Of a DNA stretch of 64,000 nt, positions 17,202 through 25,887 are shown piece after piece. Both the position numbers and the translations under genes were made by a program. Within the stretch, counting starts at the first letter, position 1; every line of letters starts with the position of its first letter. The notes beneath the pieces are model-generated. The model worked only from the letters and a program-made list of their open reading frames with translations. It did not search any database and was not told where the DNA came from. The DNA is from Comamonadaceae bacterium (GTDB lineage: Bacteria > Pseudomonadota > Gammaproteobacteria > Burkholderiales > Burkholderiaceae_C), in assembly GCA_027488255.1 (NCBI GenBank), contig JAIYBZ010000019.1, forward strand, positions 62,001 through 126,000, in the 5' to 3' direction.

Positions 17202-17570
17202 ATGGAACTATCAAACACACCATTTGCTTCGGCATATTTGCGTTTTTTGCAGTTGGCCAAGGTCATCCAAGCTTTGCCAGGCGGTATGGAAATGGATGCC
17301 AATGAGCATGCTTTGCTCCAAGCCGTGGTGTTGCGCTGGTATGAAAAACAGCCCATGACGGTGCGTGAAGCCATTGGCTTGTCCGACTTGGGGTCGCCGG
17401 CCACTTTGCACAAGCGCATCACGCGTTTGCGTGAAAAAGAGATGCTCAGCACCTTGAGTTTGGACGGAGATCGCCGCGCCAAATTCTTGATCCCCACCGA
17501 GCGCACTCTGGGCTACTTCAGTCACCTGGGGCAATCGATGCAACAGGCGAATGTTTCTCAGACCGCATGA
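17202..17570 (+). CDS. Winged-helix (MarR-like) transcriptional regulator
   Basis: 122 residues from ATG 17202; an upstream GTG at 17157 would add 15 residues with no clear ribosome binding site. Residues about 30-110 fit a winged helix: 'EHALLQAVVLRWYEKQPMTVREAIGL', then 'GSPATLHKRITRLREKEMLSTLSLDGDRRAKFLIPT' as recognition helix and wing. It is short for MarR and may bind DNA as a dimer through its ends. It is fused by an ATGA overlap to the next membrane protein gene, which suggests joint expression, and it may control itself and the PagL-like gene. Confidence 0.65.
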   Translation: MELSNTPFASAYLRFLQLAKVIQALPGGMEMDANEHALLQAVVLRWYEKQPMTVREAIGLSDLGSPATLHKRITRLREKEMLSTLSLDGDRRAKFLIPTERTLGYFSHLGQSMQQANVSQTA

Positions 17571-18124
17571 AGCTTGTTCTACAAAGGTCTCTCGAAATAA
17601 CAGCACTGACCTTGGGCAGTGCTGTTTTATTTGCGAGCTTCTTTCATTTCAACAACTGGATTTTTGCTGAGTTGACCTACACCAAAGGGGTCAATTGGGT
17701 TTTTCTACCGGCTGGTTTCCGCATCATCTTGGTTTTGATTTTGGGTCTGCCTGGGGCGGTGGGCATCACCCTAGGCACTTGGTACCTTGATGGCGTCAAT
17801 CTGTTTGGCGAGATCGACCCGGTCTATCTGAATGGCGTCGTTTCAGGAATGACGCCCTATCTTTTGATGAAATTTTTGGCCAAGGGCCAACCGCCATTTA
17901 GCCTTTTGCAAGGCATGACGTCTCAACGCCTGCTGAATTTAACCTTGGTCTTTGCGGCAGCCAATGCCATCTTGCACCACCTGCTGTGGCTTTTCGAAGG
18001 TCAAAACGACGTCAACATTTGGGTTGATGTGTGGCCCATGTTCATAGGCGATGCCATCGGCGCCTTGCTGATGTTGTACACCTTCAAGTGGTTGCTCAAC
18101 CGCTTCAAAATCAAGCCGCTTTGA
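17567..18124 (+). CDS. Inner-membrane protein of unknown function (MASE1-like region)
   Basis: 185 residues with about five or six hydrophobic segments. The phrase 'VNWVFLPAGFRIILVLILGLPGAVGITLG' resembles the start of MASE1-type membrane sensor domains, but no output domain (GGDEF, kinase) follows. The start overlaps the regulator stop (ATGA at 17567-17570). Function is not known; a membrane partner of the adjacent regulator is possible. Confidence 0.6.
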   Translation: MKLVLQRSLEITALTLGSAVLFASFFHFNNWIFAELTYTKGVNWVFLPAGFRIILVLILGLPGAVGITLGTWYLDGVNLFGEIDPVYLNGVVSGMTPYLLMKFLAKGQPPFSLLQGMTSQRLLNLTLVFAAANAILHHLLWLFEGQNDVNIWVDVWPMFIGDAIGALLMLYTFKWLLNRFKIKPL

Positions 18125-18140
18125 GCGCTTGCACCGCAGC

Positions 18141-19352
18141 TTAGGCCGTCTCTGACAAAAAGATCGCCTGCAAGTCACTCAAAAAATCGAAGCCTTTTTC
18201 GGTGGGCCAGACACGGTGTAGATCTCGGCCAATCAAGCCCTTCTGTTCAGCCTCTTGCAAACCGTGCTGAATGCTGGTCATCGACAAGCCCGTGCGCTCA
18301 ACAAAATCAAGCAAGTTAAATCCGTCCTTCAGACGCAAAGCGTTCAGCATGAACTCAAAGGGCAAATCTTGTCGTGACACCTCTGTGCTTTGCGTTACGG
18401 GCTCACCTTTCATGGCCTGCTGCATGTACAGCGCAGGCTCTCTGTAACGCACCTGCCGCACCACGCGGTGGGCAAAACTGAGTTTGCTGTGTGCCCCAGC
18501 CCCCACGCCCAAATAATCGCCAAATTGCCAATAGTTCAAGTTGTGCGCGCAGGCATGGCCTGCTTTGGCATAGGCCGAAACTTCGTAGCGGTTCAGTCCG
18601 GCAGCGGCCGTTAATTCGGTGATGCGGTCCATCATCTCGTAGGCCAATTCGTCTTCCGGCAAGACGGGTGGAAACTTCGCAAACACCGTATTGGGCTCGA
18701 TCGTCAAATGGTAGATCGAGATGTGCGGCGGCTGAAAAGACAGCGCCGTATGAATGTCTTGCGTCAGCCCTTGCAAGGTCTGGCCGGGCAAGGCGTACAT
18801 CAAGTCGAGGTTAAAGGTGTTGAAAACCTGCGCTGCTTCGGTGACTGCCGCTAACGCCTGATCGCGATCATGGACCCGACCCAAAGCCTTCAAATGGCCA
18901 TTGTCAAAACTTTGCACACCGATGGACAAACGCGTGATGCCCGCTTGGTGAAAAGCTTTGAAACGGTCCTTTTCAAAAGTACCGGGATTCGCCTCCATGG
19001 TCAGCTCGGCATTGGGGGCGAGTCGCACGCGCGCACGAATGCCCGAAATCAATCGGTCAATGGCTTCAGGGGAAAACAAACTGGGCGTGCCGCCACCCAA
19101 AAAAACAGTTTGAATGCTGCGCCCCCAGATCAAGGGCAGACTGGCCTCAAGGTCGGCAAACAGGGCTTCGATGTAAGCGTCTTGCGTTGATGGTGCGTCA
19201 GCGCCCGCCCGAAATTCGTGCGAATTGAAGTCGCAATACGGACATTTCTTGATGCACCAAGGCAGGTGCACATACAGAGACAAAGGCGGCAAAGCACTCA
19301 GCTGCAACACGCCCGGCCGCATGGCGTGCAAGGGGTCCAACATCTCACTCAT
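18141..19352 (-). CDS. hemW: Radical SAM heme chaperone HemW
   Basis: 403 residues from ATG 19352. The iron-sulfur motif CIKKCPYC (C33, C37, C40) with the following 'DFNSHEF' is the CxxxCxxC radical SAM signature of the HemN/HemW group. 'VFLGGGTPSLF' and 'EANPGTFE' are further SAM-binding elements. HemW binds heme and delivers it to respiratory enzymes; it lacks the coproporphyrinogen-specific features of HemN. The frame reaches back to 19391 into rdgB, but ATG 19352 sits eight bases after the rdgB stop with GAGTGG upstream. Confidence 0.9.
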   Translation of the reverse strand: MSEMLDPLHAMRPGVLQLSALPPLSLYVHLPWCIKKCPYCDFNSHEFRAGADAPSTQDAYIEALFADLEASLPLIWGRSIQTVFLGGGTPSLFSPEAIDRLISGIRARVRLAPNAELTMEANPGTFEKDRFKAFHQAGITRLSIGVQSFDNGHLKALGRVHDRDQALAAVTEAAQVFNTFNLDLMYALPGQTLQGLTQDIHTALSFQPPHISIYHLTIEPNTVFAKFPPVLPEDELAYEMMDRITELTAAAGLNRYEVSAYAKAGHACAHNLNYWQFGDYLGVGAGAHSKLSFAHRVVRQVRYREPALYMQQAMKGEPVTQSTEVSRQDLPFEFMLNALRLKDGFNLLDFVERTGLSMTSIQHGLQEAEQKGLIGRDLHRVWPTEKGFDFLSDLQAIFLSETA

Positions 19353-19359
19353 GGGCCAC

Positions 19360-19974
19360 TCATGCCGTAGCGTTGTCCAACCAGCGTTCACGCATCAGGG
19401 CCAACATGGCTTGCGCTGCACGCCCACGGTGGCTGTTGGCGTTTTTGACCTCGGTGGGCAATTGGGCAAAAGTTTGGCCAAATTGGGGCAGCAGCATGAC
19501 CGGGTCAAACCCAAAGCCTCGAGTCCCCATGCGCTCACGCGTGATCTCGCCCACCACCCGGCCCACCGCAATCAATGGCTCTGGATCATCGACACTGCGC
19601 ACCGCCACCAAGGTGCTGACCATGGCTGCGCGGCGGTTGCTGATGTTTTGCATTTGTTGCAACAAAGCGGTCACGTTGTTGTCGTCACTTTTGGCCAAAC
19701 CAAAGCGGGTGGCGTAGTAGGCCGTGTCCACACCGGGTTGGCCATTGAACGCATCGACGCACAGCCCCGCATCGTCGGCCAAAGCAGGCAAGCCACTGTG
19801 CAATGCCGTATGGCGGGCCTTGGCCAGCGCATTTTCGACAAAGGTTTTAAAGGGCTCTTCAGCCTCTGAGATATTCAACTCAGATTGGCGCACCAGTGTC
19901 ATGTGCAAGGGTGCAAAAAGTGTTTGCAGCTCCGCCAGTTTGCCCGCGTTGTTGGAGGCGAGAACGATTTTCAT
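19360..19974 (-). CDS. rdgB: dITP/XTP pyrophosphatase RdgB (Ham1)
   Basis: 204 residues starting MKIVLASNNAGKLAEL, the Ham1 nucleotide-binding signature. 'ARHTALHSGLPALADDAGLCVDAFNGQPGVDTAYYA' carries the catalytic Asp region, and 'GFGFDPVMLLPQFG' is present. It cleans the nucleotide pool of inosine and xanthosine triphosphates. It lies between rph and hemW on one minus-strand operon. Confidence 0.93.
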   Translation of the reverse strand: MKIVLASNNAGKLAELQTLFAPLHMTLVRQSELNISEAEEPFKTFVENALAKARHTALHSGLPALADDAGLCVDAFNGQPGVDTAYYATRFGLAKSDDNNVTALLQQMQNISNRRAAMVSTLVAVRSVDDPEPLIAVGRVVGEITRERMGTRGFGFDPVMLLPQFGQTFAQLPTEVKNANSHRGRAAQAMLALMRERWLDNATA

Positions 19975-19993
19975 GCAACTGCTCGGCCTTTGA

Positions 19994-20755
19994 TCAGGTG
20001 TTGAAAACCGATGTTTTCGGCTCTGCATCCGCCAGCTTTTGCAACGCGATCAACTGCGCAATGCCCTTTTCGGCCAAGCCCAGCATGCGGTCCATCTCGA
20101 CGCGCGTGAAAGCCACGCCTTCGGCGGTGCCCTGCACTTCCACAAAGTGCCCGGCGCCCGTCATGACCACGTTCATGTCGGTGTCGCAGGCCGAGTCTTC
20201 GGGGTAATCCAAATCCAACAAGGGCGTTCCGTCTTTCAAGCCGACAGAAATAGCGGCGACACGATCCAAGATGGGAGATTCGGTCAACTTGCCGCTGGCC
20301 AACAAGCCATTGACGGCATCTTGCGCCGCCACAAAAGCCCCGGTGATGCTGGCGGTGCGTGTGCCGCCATCGGCTTGCAAGACGTCGCAGTCAAGGTGGA
20401 TGGTGCGTTCGCCCAATTTTTTGAGGTCAAAAACCGCGCGGAGCGAACGCCCAATCAAGCGCTGAATTTCTTGGGTACGCCCGCTTTGTTTGCCACGTGC
20501 GGCCTCGCGGTCGCCACGGGTGTGCGTGGCTCGCGGCAGCATGCCGTACTCTGCAGTCACCCAGCCTTCGCCGCTGCCTTTTTTGTGGCCCGGTACCTTT
20601 TCTTCGACCGATGCCGTGCACAAAACACGGGTTTGGCCAAACTCAATCAACACCGATCCTTCGGCATACACGGTGTACCCTCGGGTCAAGCGCACGGGGC
20701 GAAGCGCGTCTGTGGCGCGTCCGGATCGAACATAAGGGGCAGTGTGGGCGGTCAT
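19994..20755 (-). CDS. rph: Ribonuclease PH
   Basis: 253 residues; phosphorolytic 3' exoribonuclease that trims tRNA precursors. Landmarks are '[21 protein letters not shown]', '[38 protein letters not shown]' with the phosphate-binding arginines, and '[19 protein letters not shown]'. The rph-rdgB-hemW order is common in Burkholderiales. Confidence 0.95.
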   Translation of the reverse strand: MTAHTAPYVRSGRATDALRPVRLTRGYTVYAEGSVLIEFGQTRVLCTASVEEKVPGHKKGSGEGWVTAEYGMLPRATHTRGDREAARGKQSGRTQEIQRLIGRSLRAVFDLKKLGERTIHLDCDVLQADGGTRTASITGAFVAAQDAVNGLLASGKLTESPILDRVAAISVGLKDGTPLLDLDYPEDSACDTDMNVVMTGAGHFVEVQGTAEGVAFTRVEMDRMLGLAEKGIAQLIALQKLADAEPKTSVFNT

Positions 20756-20955
20756 GATGGGGTTTGAATAGGTTGAAAGGCGTGGCGAAAAGATGAATCG
20801 GTGCGTGAATCAGTCGGCAGGTCGGTGAGTGGGTCGTTTTGAGAGTTTGCGATAATCGCAGGCTGGGTCAACGCACTCTTTGCGGCCCATTTGCAGCGTT
20901 CTAGCCACTTTCTTGTCACAGAAGAAGGGCGGCGCTGTCCCAAGGAATTTGACCG

Positions 20956-21873
20956 ATGCCAGTTTACAGTATGACCGGGTATGCCAGCGTGCAGCACAGC
21001 CCGCCGCCCACCGATGGCGACGCCTCTGCCAGCACCGGGGCCACCGCCAGATTGGGCTTAGAAATCCGCTCGGTCAACAGCCGTTTTTTGGACCTGAGCT
21101 TTCGACTTCCCGAAGAGCTGCGCCAACTCGAACCCGGCTTGCGCGAGCTGATCACGCGGCACATCAAACGCGGCAAAGTCGAAGTGCGGGCCAGTCAAGA
21201 TGCAGGCGACGGCTCTTCATTGCAAACGCCCAACCACCAAGCGCTGCAAAAAATCGCTGCGCTGCAAGACAAAATTCAAGACTGGCTGCCCAATGCCAAG
21301 GCCTTGAGCGTGGCCGATGTGCTGCGCATGGCGGGTGGCAGCGCAGGACCAGCTCAACTTGACGAAGCGGCTTGGATGCAACTGGCCTTGAATGGCGTAG
21401 AGGCTCTGCGTGAGGCACGTGCACGTGAAGGCGCCCGATTGACCGAGATGTTGCAGGGCCATATTGCGCAACTGCTCGGTCTGGCCGAGCAAGCGGTGCC
21501 CCTGGTGCCGCAATTGGTCGAGCAACAACGCCAGCGTTTCCTCGACCGATGGAAAGAGGCCATGGCCTTGGCCGACGGCACTCACCTGCCCGAAGTGGCC
21601 CAAGACCGCGCACTGACCGAAGCCACGGCGTTTGCCATTCGCATTGATGTGGCCGAAGAGCTGACCCGACTGCGCTCCCACTTGGACGAGATTTCTCGCT
21701 TGTTGCTGAAAGGCGGCGACATCGGCAAACGGCTTGACTTTTTGATTCAAGAATTGCATCGTGAAGCCAACACGCTGGGCTCTAAGTCAGCGGTACTCGA
21801 GATGACCCGCATCTCGGTCGACATGAAAGTGTTGATCGAGCAAATGCGCGAACAAGTCCAGAACATCGAATAA
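20956..21873 (+). CDS. yicC: YicC family protein (putative endoribonuclease)
   Basis: 305 residues beginning [12 protein letters not shown], the typical YicC start. '[31 protein letters not shown]' and the C-terminal '[49 protein letters not shown]' are strongly conserved family blocks. E. coli YicC has been described as an endoribonuclease. It lies divergent from rph across a 200-base gap and 10 bases before gmk. Confidence 0.92.
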   Translation: MPVYSMTGYASVQHSPPPTDGDASASTGATARLGLEIRSVNSRFLDLSFRLPEELRQLEPGLRELITRHIKRGKVEVRASQDAGDGSSLQTPNHQALQKIAALQDKIQDWLPNAKALSVADVLRMAGGSAGPAQLDEAAWMQLALNGVEALREARAREGARLTEMLQGHIAQLLGLAEQAVPLVPQLVEQQRQRFLDRWKEAMALADGTHLPEVAQDRALTEATAFAIRIDVAEELTRLRSHLDEISRLLLKGGDIGKRLDFLIQELHREANTLGSKSAVLEMTRISVDMKVLIEQMREQVQNIE

Positions 21874-21883
21874 AGAACCCGCT

Positions 21884-22504
21884 ATGGATTACCCCGGAAA
21901 TCTCTTTGTTGTGGCCGCCCCCAGCGGGGCCGGCAAATCCAGCCTGGTCAAGGCCCTGATGGAGCTGGACTCTCGCGTGCAACCCACGGTCTCGCACACC
22001 ACGCGCGCGCCGCGCGGCCAAGAAAAGCACGGCCGCGAGTACTTTTTTGTCTCGGCAGCCGAATTTGACAGCATGGTTCAGGCCGATGCCTTTGTGGAAT
22101 GGGCGCATGTGCATGGCCAACGCTATGGCACCTCTAAAAAGATGATCGAGGATCGCATGACCCAAGGGGCCGATGTGATTTTGGAAATTGATTACCAAGG
22201 CGCTTTACAAATCAAAAAAATGTACGCCAATGCGGTACTTATTTTTATCTTGCCGCCCAGTTGGGAAGAGTTGCGCTCGCGCCTGGAGCGTCGGGGTGAA
22301 GACACCCCCGAGATCATTGAGTTGCGCTTGCAAAATGCCGCCATCGAGTTGGCACAGGCCCACGAATTTGACTTCGTTATAATCAACGAAGTATTTGATC
22401 GTGCTCTGTTTGACCTCAAAGCGGTTGTTCACGCCCAGCGGCTCAAGTACCACGTCCAGCGCCGTGCACGGCCTGACACCTTCCAAGCGCTCAAAATTGC
22501 TTGA
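21884..22504 (+). CDS. gmk: Guanylate kinase
   Basis: 206 residues; phosphorylates GMP to GDP with ATP. P-loop APSGAGKSS at about 9-17. '[19 protein letters not shown]' holds the GMP-binding region, and '[13 protein letters not shown]' and '[13 protein letters not shown]' make up the lid. The order yicC-gmk-rpoZ-spoT is conserved in proteobacteria. Confidence 0.96.
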   Translation: MDYPGNLFVVAAPSGAGKSSLVKALMELDSRVQPTVSHTTRAPRGQEKHGREYFFVSAAEFDSMVQADAFVEWAHVHGQRYGTSKKMIEDRMTQGADVILEIDYQGALQIKKMYANAVLIFILPPSWEELRSRLERRGEDTPEIIELRLQNAAIELAQAHEFDFVIINEVFDRALFDLKAVVHAQRLKYHVQRRARPDTFQALKIA

Positions 22505-22535
22505 ACCACGCTCAGAATTTCTCAAGGAAAACATC

Positions 22536-22736
22536 ATGGCCCGCATCACCGTTGAAGATTGCCTGGAACAGATCCCCAACCGCTTTCAGTTGGTTTTGGC
22601 CGCCACTTACCGTGCCCGCATGCTGAGCCAAGGTCACACCCCCCGCATCGAAAGCAAAAACAAGCCAGGCGTCACTGCTTTGCGTGAAATCGCGGCAGGC
22701 AAAGTGGGCATCGAGATGCTCAAGCGCGTGTCTTGA
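22536..22736 (+). CDS. rpoZ: RNA polymerase omega subunit
   Basis: 66 residues starting [20 protein letters not shown], the standard omega start. It continues 'AATYRARML' and '[20 protein letters not shown]'. Ribosome binding site AAGGAA lies 10 bases upstream. It assists assembly of RNA polymerase and forms part of the ppGpp site on it, which fits its place just before spoT. Confidence 0.96.
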   Translation: MARITVEDCLEQIPNRFQLVLAATYRARMLSQGHTPRIESKNKPGVTALREIAAGKVGIEMLKRVS

Positions 22737-22771
22737 TCTTTCCCCCACCCGGTCTGTACCGGGTCTGCAAG

Positions 22772-22795
22772 AGCCCCTTCATTGGGGCTTTTTTT
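22772..22795 (+). terminator. Rho-independent terminator after rpoZ
   Basis: Stem AGCCCC / GGGGCT with loop TTCATT followed by seven T. It lies between rpoZ and spoT, so part of spoT expression probably comes from its own promoter or from read-through. Confidence 0.8.
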
Positions 22796-22839
22796 CGTCC
22801 CTCGCAAAAGGCCCCTCTGCCTTGCGTTACATTGATGCC

Positions 22840-25110
22840 ATGAGCACCGCCACGTCGTCAACTTCACATACAGGAAACAGCCGCAATCAGGCTGTGGCGC
22901 CGGCTGCAGCCAATGCAGCGGCTGCCAGTTTTGCTGTTCTCGAAGCGCAATTGGGCTACCTCAACAGTGCCGACACCGACATGGTGCGCAAGGCCTACAA
23001 ATTTGCCGACGAAGCCCATCTGGGCCAAATGCGCAAAAGCGGCGAACCCTACATCACCCACCCCATCGCGGTTGCCGGCTTGTGCACCGAATGGAAGCTG
23101 GACGCCCAAGCCTTGGCTGCGGCCTTGCTGCACGATGCCATGGAAGACTGCGGCGTCACCAAGATTGAATTGATCGAGCGCTTTGGCTCCCCTGTTGCTG
23201 AGCTGGTCGATGGCTTGACCAAACTGGACAAGTTGGAGTTCAACACCCGCGAAGAAAACCAAGCCGAGTCTTTTCGGAAAATGCTGTTGGCCATGGCCCG
23301 CGATGTGCGCGTCATTCTCATCAAGCTGGCCGACCGCACGCACAACATGCGCACCATGTCTGACATGCCGCGCAGCAAGTGGGGCCGCATCGCCTCAGAA
23401 ACCTTAGAAATTTACGCGCCCATCGCGCACCGCCTGGGCTTGAACCAAATCTACCGCGAGCTGCAAGACTTGTCGTTCAAGCACTTGCTGCCTTGGCGCT
23501 ATGCCGTGTTGACCAAGGCCGTCTCACGTGCCCGCAACCGCCGCCGCGATTTGATTCAAAAAGTGCAAGCCGATGTCGAGGCGGTTTTCTCTCAAGCCAA
23601 CATGCCTGTGCGCATCAGTGGACGCGAAAAAACCCTGTATTCCATCTACAAAAAGATGGACGAAAAACACCTCAGCTTTGCGCAAGTCACTGACATCTAT
23701 GGCTTTCGGGTGATCGTTCCATCTGTCGTTGACTGCTACACCGCGCTGGGTTGGTTGCACCAAATTTACAAACCCGTTCCCGGCAAATTCAAAGACCACA
23801 TTGCGATTGCCAAAGTCAATGGCTACCAATCGCTGCACACCACCTTGGTGGGCCCCTCGGGTGTGAACGTCGAGTTTCAGATGCGCACCGAGGCCATGCA
23901 TTTGGTCGCCGAATCGGGTGTTGCCGCGCACTGGCTTTACAAAGAGCACGAGTCGGCCAGCGCCCAGTCTGAACGCTTGGGCACACAGTGGCTGCAATCG
24001 CTGTTGGACATTCAAACCGAGACCCGCGACGCTGCCGAGTTTTGGGACCACGTCAAAGTTGATTTATTCCCCGATGCGGTTTATGTGTTCACGCCCAAAA
24101 GCCAAATCATGGCACTGCCCCGCGGCGCGACAGTGGTCGACTTTGCCTACGCGATTCACAGCCGTGTGGGTGACCACGCCATGGCGGCCCGCATCAACGG
24201 GGACCAAGTGCCGCTGCGGACCGAGCTCAAAAATGGCGATGTGGTGGAAGTGATCACTGCGCCCGTTTCAGCACCCAACCCGGCTTGGTTGGGTTTTGTG
24301 CGGACAGGACGCGCCCGCTCAAAAATTCGCCATCACTTGAAAACCATGGCGCAGACCGAGTCGGTGCTACTGGGCGAGAAACTGTTGTCACAAGCGCTGC
24401 GAGCGGAAGGCATCGACAAACTGCCATCCGACGATGCCAAGCACCAATCACTGTGGGAAAAGTTGTTCCGCTTCACCGGCAACCGCAACTTGCAAGATTT
24501 GCTGATGGACATTGGCCTGGGCAAGCGGATTGCCTCTATCGTGGCCAAACGCCTGACCGCATTGTTGTCTGAAATGGGCCAAAAACCCGATGCCCTGTTG
24601 ATGACCCGCGAGCGTTTCACGGCGCATGAAACGGTGTCGCAAGGGGCGATCACGCTGGATGGCAGTGAGAACGCCTCGGTGGTTTATTCGCGCTGCTGCC
24701 GCCCCTTGCCTGGCGATGACATCGTGGGCTATTTGGGCCGCGGAGAAGGCTTGGCGGTCCACACACGCGACTGCGCCGCTGCCCGAAAGTTAGAGCACAA
24801 AGACAGCGAACGCTTCATCGGTGTGGAGTGGTCGGACGAACTCCATCGCAGCTTTGAAACCGCCATTGCCGTCACCGTGGTCAATGGCAAAGGCGTGTTG
24901 GCCCGCGTGGCCGGCGCTTTGGCCAGTGCCGAAACCGACATCGTGCATGTGGACATGGGCCATGAAACGCCCTTGGAGATGGCCGAACTGAAGTTTGTGG
25001 TGGCCGTGCGCGATACCACCCACCTGGAGCAGGTGCTGCGCCATTTGAAGCGGACACCGTCTGTGGTCAAAGCCGAGCGCCAGACCCATCGCGGCAATTC
25101 GGTGATTTGA
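22840..25110 (+). CDS. spoT: Bifunctional (p)ppGpp synthetase/hydrolase (SpoT/Rel)
   Basis: 756 residues from ATG 22840. The HD hydrolase domain has 'ITHPIAVAG' and the H98-D99 pair in 'ALLHDAMEDCG'; the synthetase domain has 'GREKTLYSIYKKM' and 'YGFRVIV'. TGS ('DAVYVFTPKSQIMALPRGATVVDFAYAIHS'), a 'YSRCCRPLPGDDIVGY' block and a C-terminal ACT domain follow in the usual order. Both catalytic sites look intact, so it should make and degrade the stringent alarmone. The frame is open upstream to 22684 over the terminator, and that part is not real. A low-complexity Ala-rich region precedes the HD domain. Confidence 0.95.
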   Translation: MSTATSSTSHTGNSRNQAVAPAAANAAAASFAVLEAQLGYLNSADTDMVRKAYKFADEAHLGQMRKSGEPYITHPIAVAGLCTEWKLDAQALAAALLHDAMEDCGVTKIELIERFGSPVAELVDGLTKLDKLEFNTREENQAESFRKMLLAMARDVRVILIKLADRTHNMRTMSDMPRSKWGRIASETLEIYAPIAHRLGLNQIYRELQDLSFKHLLPWRYAVLTKAVSRARNRRRDLIQKVQADVEAVFSQANMPVRISGREKTLYSIYKKMDEKHLSFAQVTDIYGFRVIVPSVVDCYTALGWLHQIYKPVPGKFKDHIAIAKVNGYQSLHTTLVGPSGVNVEFQMRTEAMHLVAESGVAAHWLYKEHESASAQSERLGTQWLQSLLDIQTETRDAAEFWDHVKVDLFPDAVYVFTPKSQIMALPRGATVVDFAYAIHSRVGDHAMAARINGDQVPLRTELKNGDVVEVITAPVSAPNPAWLGFVRTGRARSKIRHHLKTMAQTESVLLGEKLLSQALRAEGIDKLPSDDAKHQSLWEKLFRFTGNRNLQDLLMDIGLGKRIASIVAKRLTALLSEMGQKPDALLMTRERFTAHETVSQGAITLDGSENASVVYSRCCRPLPGDDIVGYLGRGEGLAVHTRDCAAARKLEHKDSERFIGVEWSDELHRSFETAIAVTVVNGKGVLARVAGALASAETDIVHVDMGHETPLEMAELKFVVAVRDTTHLEQVLRHLKRTPSVVKAERQTHRGNSVI

Positions 25111-25114
25111 GTTG

Positions 25115-25135
25115 CCTGCCCCACACATGGGCAGG
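25115..25135. terminator. Hairpin between convergent spoT and greB
   Basis: CCTGCCC / GGGCAGG with a seven-base loop, placed between the two stop codons. It lacks a clear T-run on either strand, so it is only a possible bidirectional terminator. Confidence 0.4.
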
Positions 25136-25147
25136 GGTGTGTGCTCC

Positions 25148-25693
25148 TCAAGCCGGGGCGGGGTAACTCACCTGCAAGACTTCGATCTCCAGCACGCCCG
25201 CTGGCGTGGGTAACTTCAAGACATCGCCCTCTCGCGACTTGAGCAGCGTTCGCGCGATTGGCGAGACCCAACTGACTTGCCCTTGCAAACTGTCGGCTTC
25301 GTCAATGCCCATGATGGTGACGGTGCGTTCTTGGCCCAAAGCCTCTGTGTAGGTGACTGTTGCCCCAAAAAAAACCTGGTCACGGCCATGGTGCACGCTG
25401 GGGTTGACGACCTCGGCCATTTCAAGCCGCCGGGTCAAAAATCGAATGCGCCGATCGATCTCGCGCAAGCGTTTTTTGCCGTAAAGGTAATCCCCGTTTT
25501 CTGATCGATCGCCGTTGCTCGCGGCCCAGTGCACGATTTCAACCACTTTGGGCCGTTCATCGTCGATCAGCCCTAAAAGCTCGGCCCTCAACCGGTCGTA
25601 GCCGGCAGGCGTCATGTAGTTGCGCGCACCCGCGGGCAACGCGGGCAATGCCAAGTCTTCGTCGTCCTCGGAGGGGGTGGCGGGTGCGTTCAT
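25148..25693 (-). CDS. greB: Transcription elongation factor GreB
   Basis: 181 residues. The N-terminal coiled coil ('NYMTPAGYDRLRAELLGLIDDERPKVVEIVHWAASNGDRSENGDYLYGKKRLREIDRRIRFLTRRLEMAEVV') carries the acidic tip 'DRSENGDY' that enters the RNA polymerase channel. The C-terminal FKBP-like domain has 'VSWVSPIARTLL' and 'GDVLKLPTPAG'. The 'EIDRRIRFLTRRLE' wording fits GreB rather than GreA. It rescues backtracked polymerase. Confidence 0.93.
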   Translation of the reverse strand: MNAPATPSEDDEDLALPALPAGARNYMTPAGYDRLRAELLGLIDDERPKVVEIVHWAASNGDRSENGDYLYGKKRLREIDRRIRFLTRRLEMAEVVNPSVHHGRDQVFFGATVTYTEALGQERTVTIMGIDEADSLQGQVSWVSPIARTLLKSREGDVLKLPTPAGVLEIEVLQVSYPAPA

Positions 25694-25719
25694 ATTGCGA
25701 GTGGGCTTTAGAAATAGAA

Positions 25720-25747
25720 AAAGCCCACAACAAATGTTGTGGGCTTT
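25720..25747 (-). terminator. Terminator downstream of tRNA-Arg
   Basis: A 12-bp stem (AAAGCCCACAAC / GTTGTGGGCTTT) with a four-base loop. On the minus strand it follows tRNA-Arg and ends in a T-run, separating the tRNA from greB. Confidence 0.75.
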
Positions 25748-25755
25748 CTAAATTT

Positions 25756-25832
25756 TGGTGCGGCTGGCAGGAATCGAACCCACGACCCCTTGGTTCGTAG
25801 CCAAGTACTCTATCCAGCTGAGCTACAGCCGC
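25756..25832 (-). tRNA. tRNA-Arg (anticodon ACG)
   Basis: 77 bases including CCA. Acceptor GCGGCTG / CAGCCGC pairs fully, D-arm AGCTCAGCTGGATAGAGT, anticodon loop CTACGAA giving ACG, T-loop TTCGATT. Confidence 0.96.
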
Positions 25833-25887
25833 ATCCTGCCCGGAATTATAGCAAGCTTTTCAGGCCGGTTGAGACCGGCCTTTGAAT

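Noticed and set aside
18141-19352. Oxygen-independent coproporphyrinogen oxidase HemN
   Set aside because: Length and the short N terminus before CxxxCxxC match HemW; the rph-rdgB-hemW order is also that of HemW.
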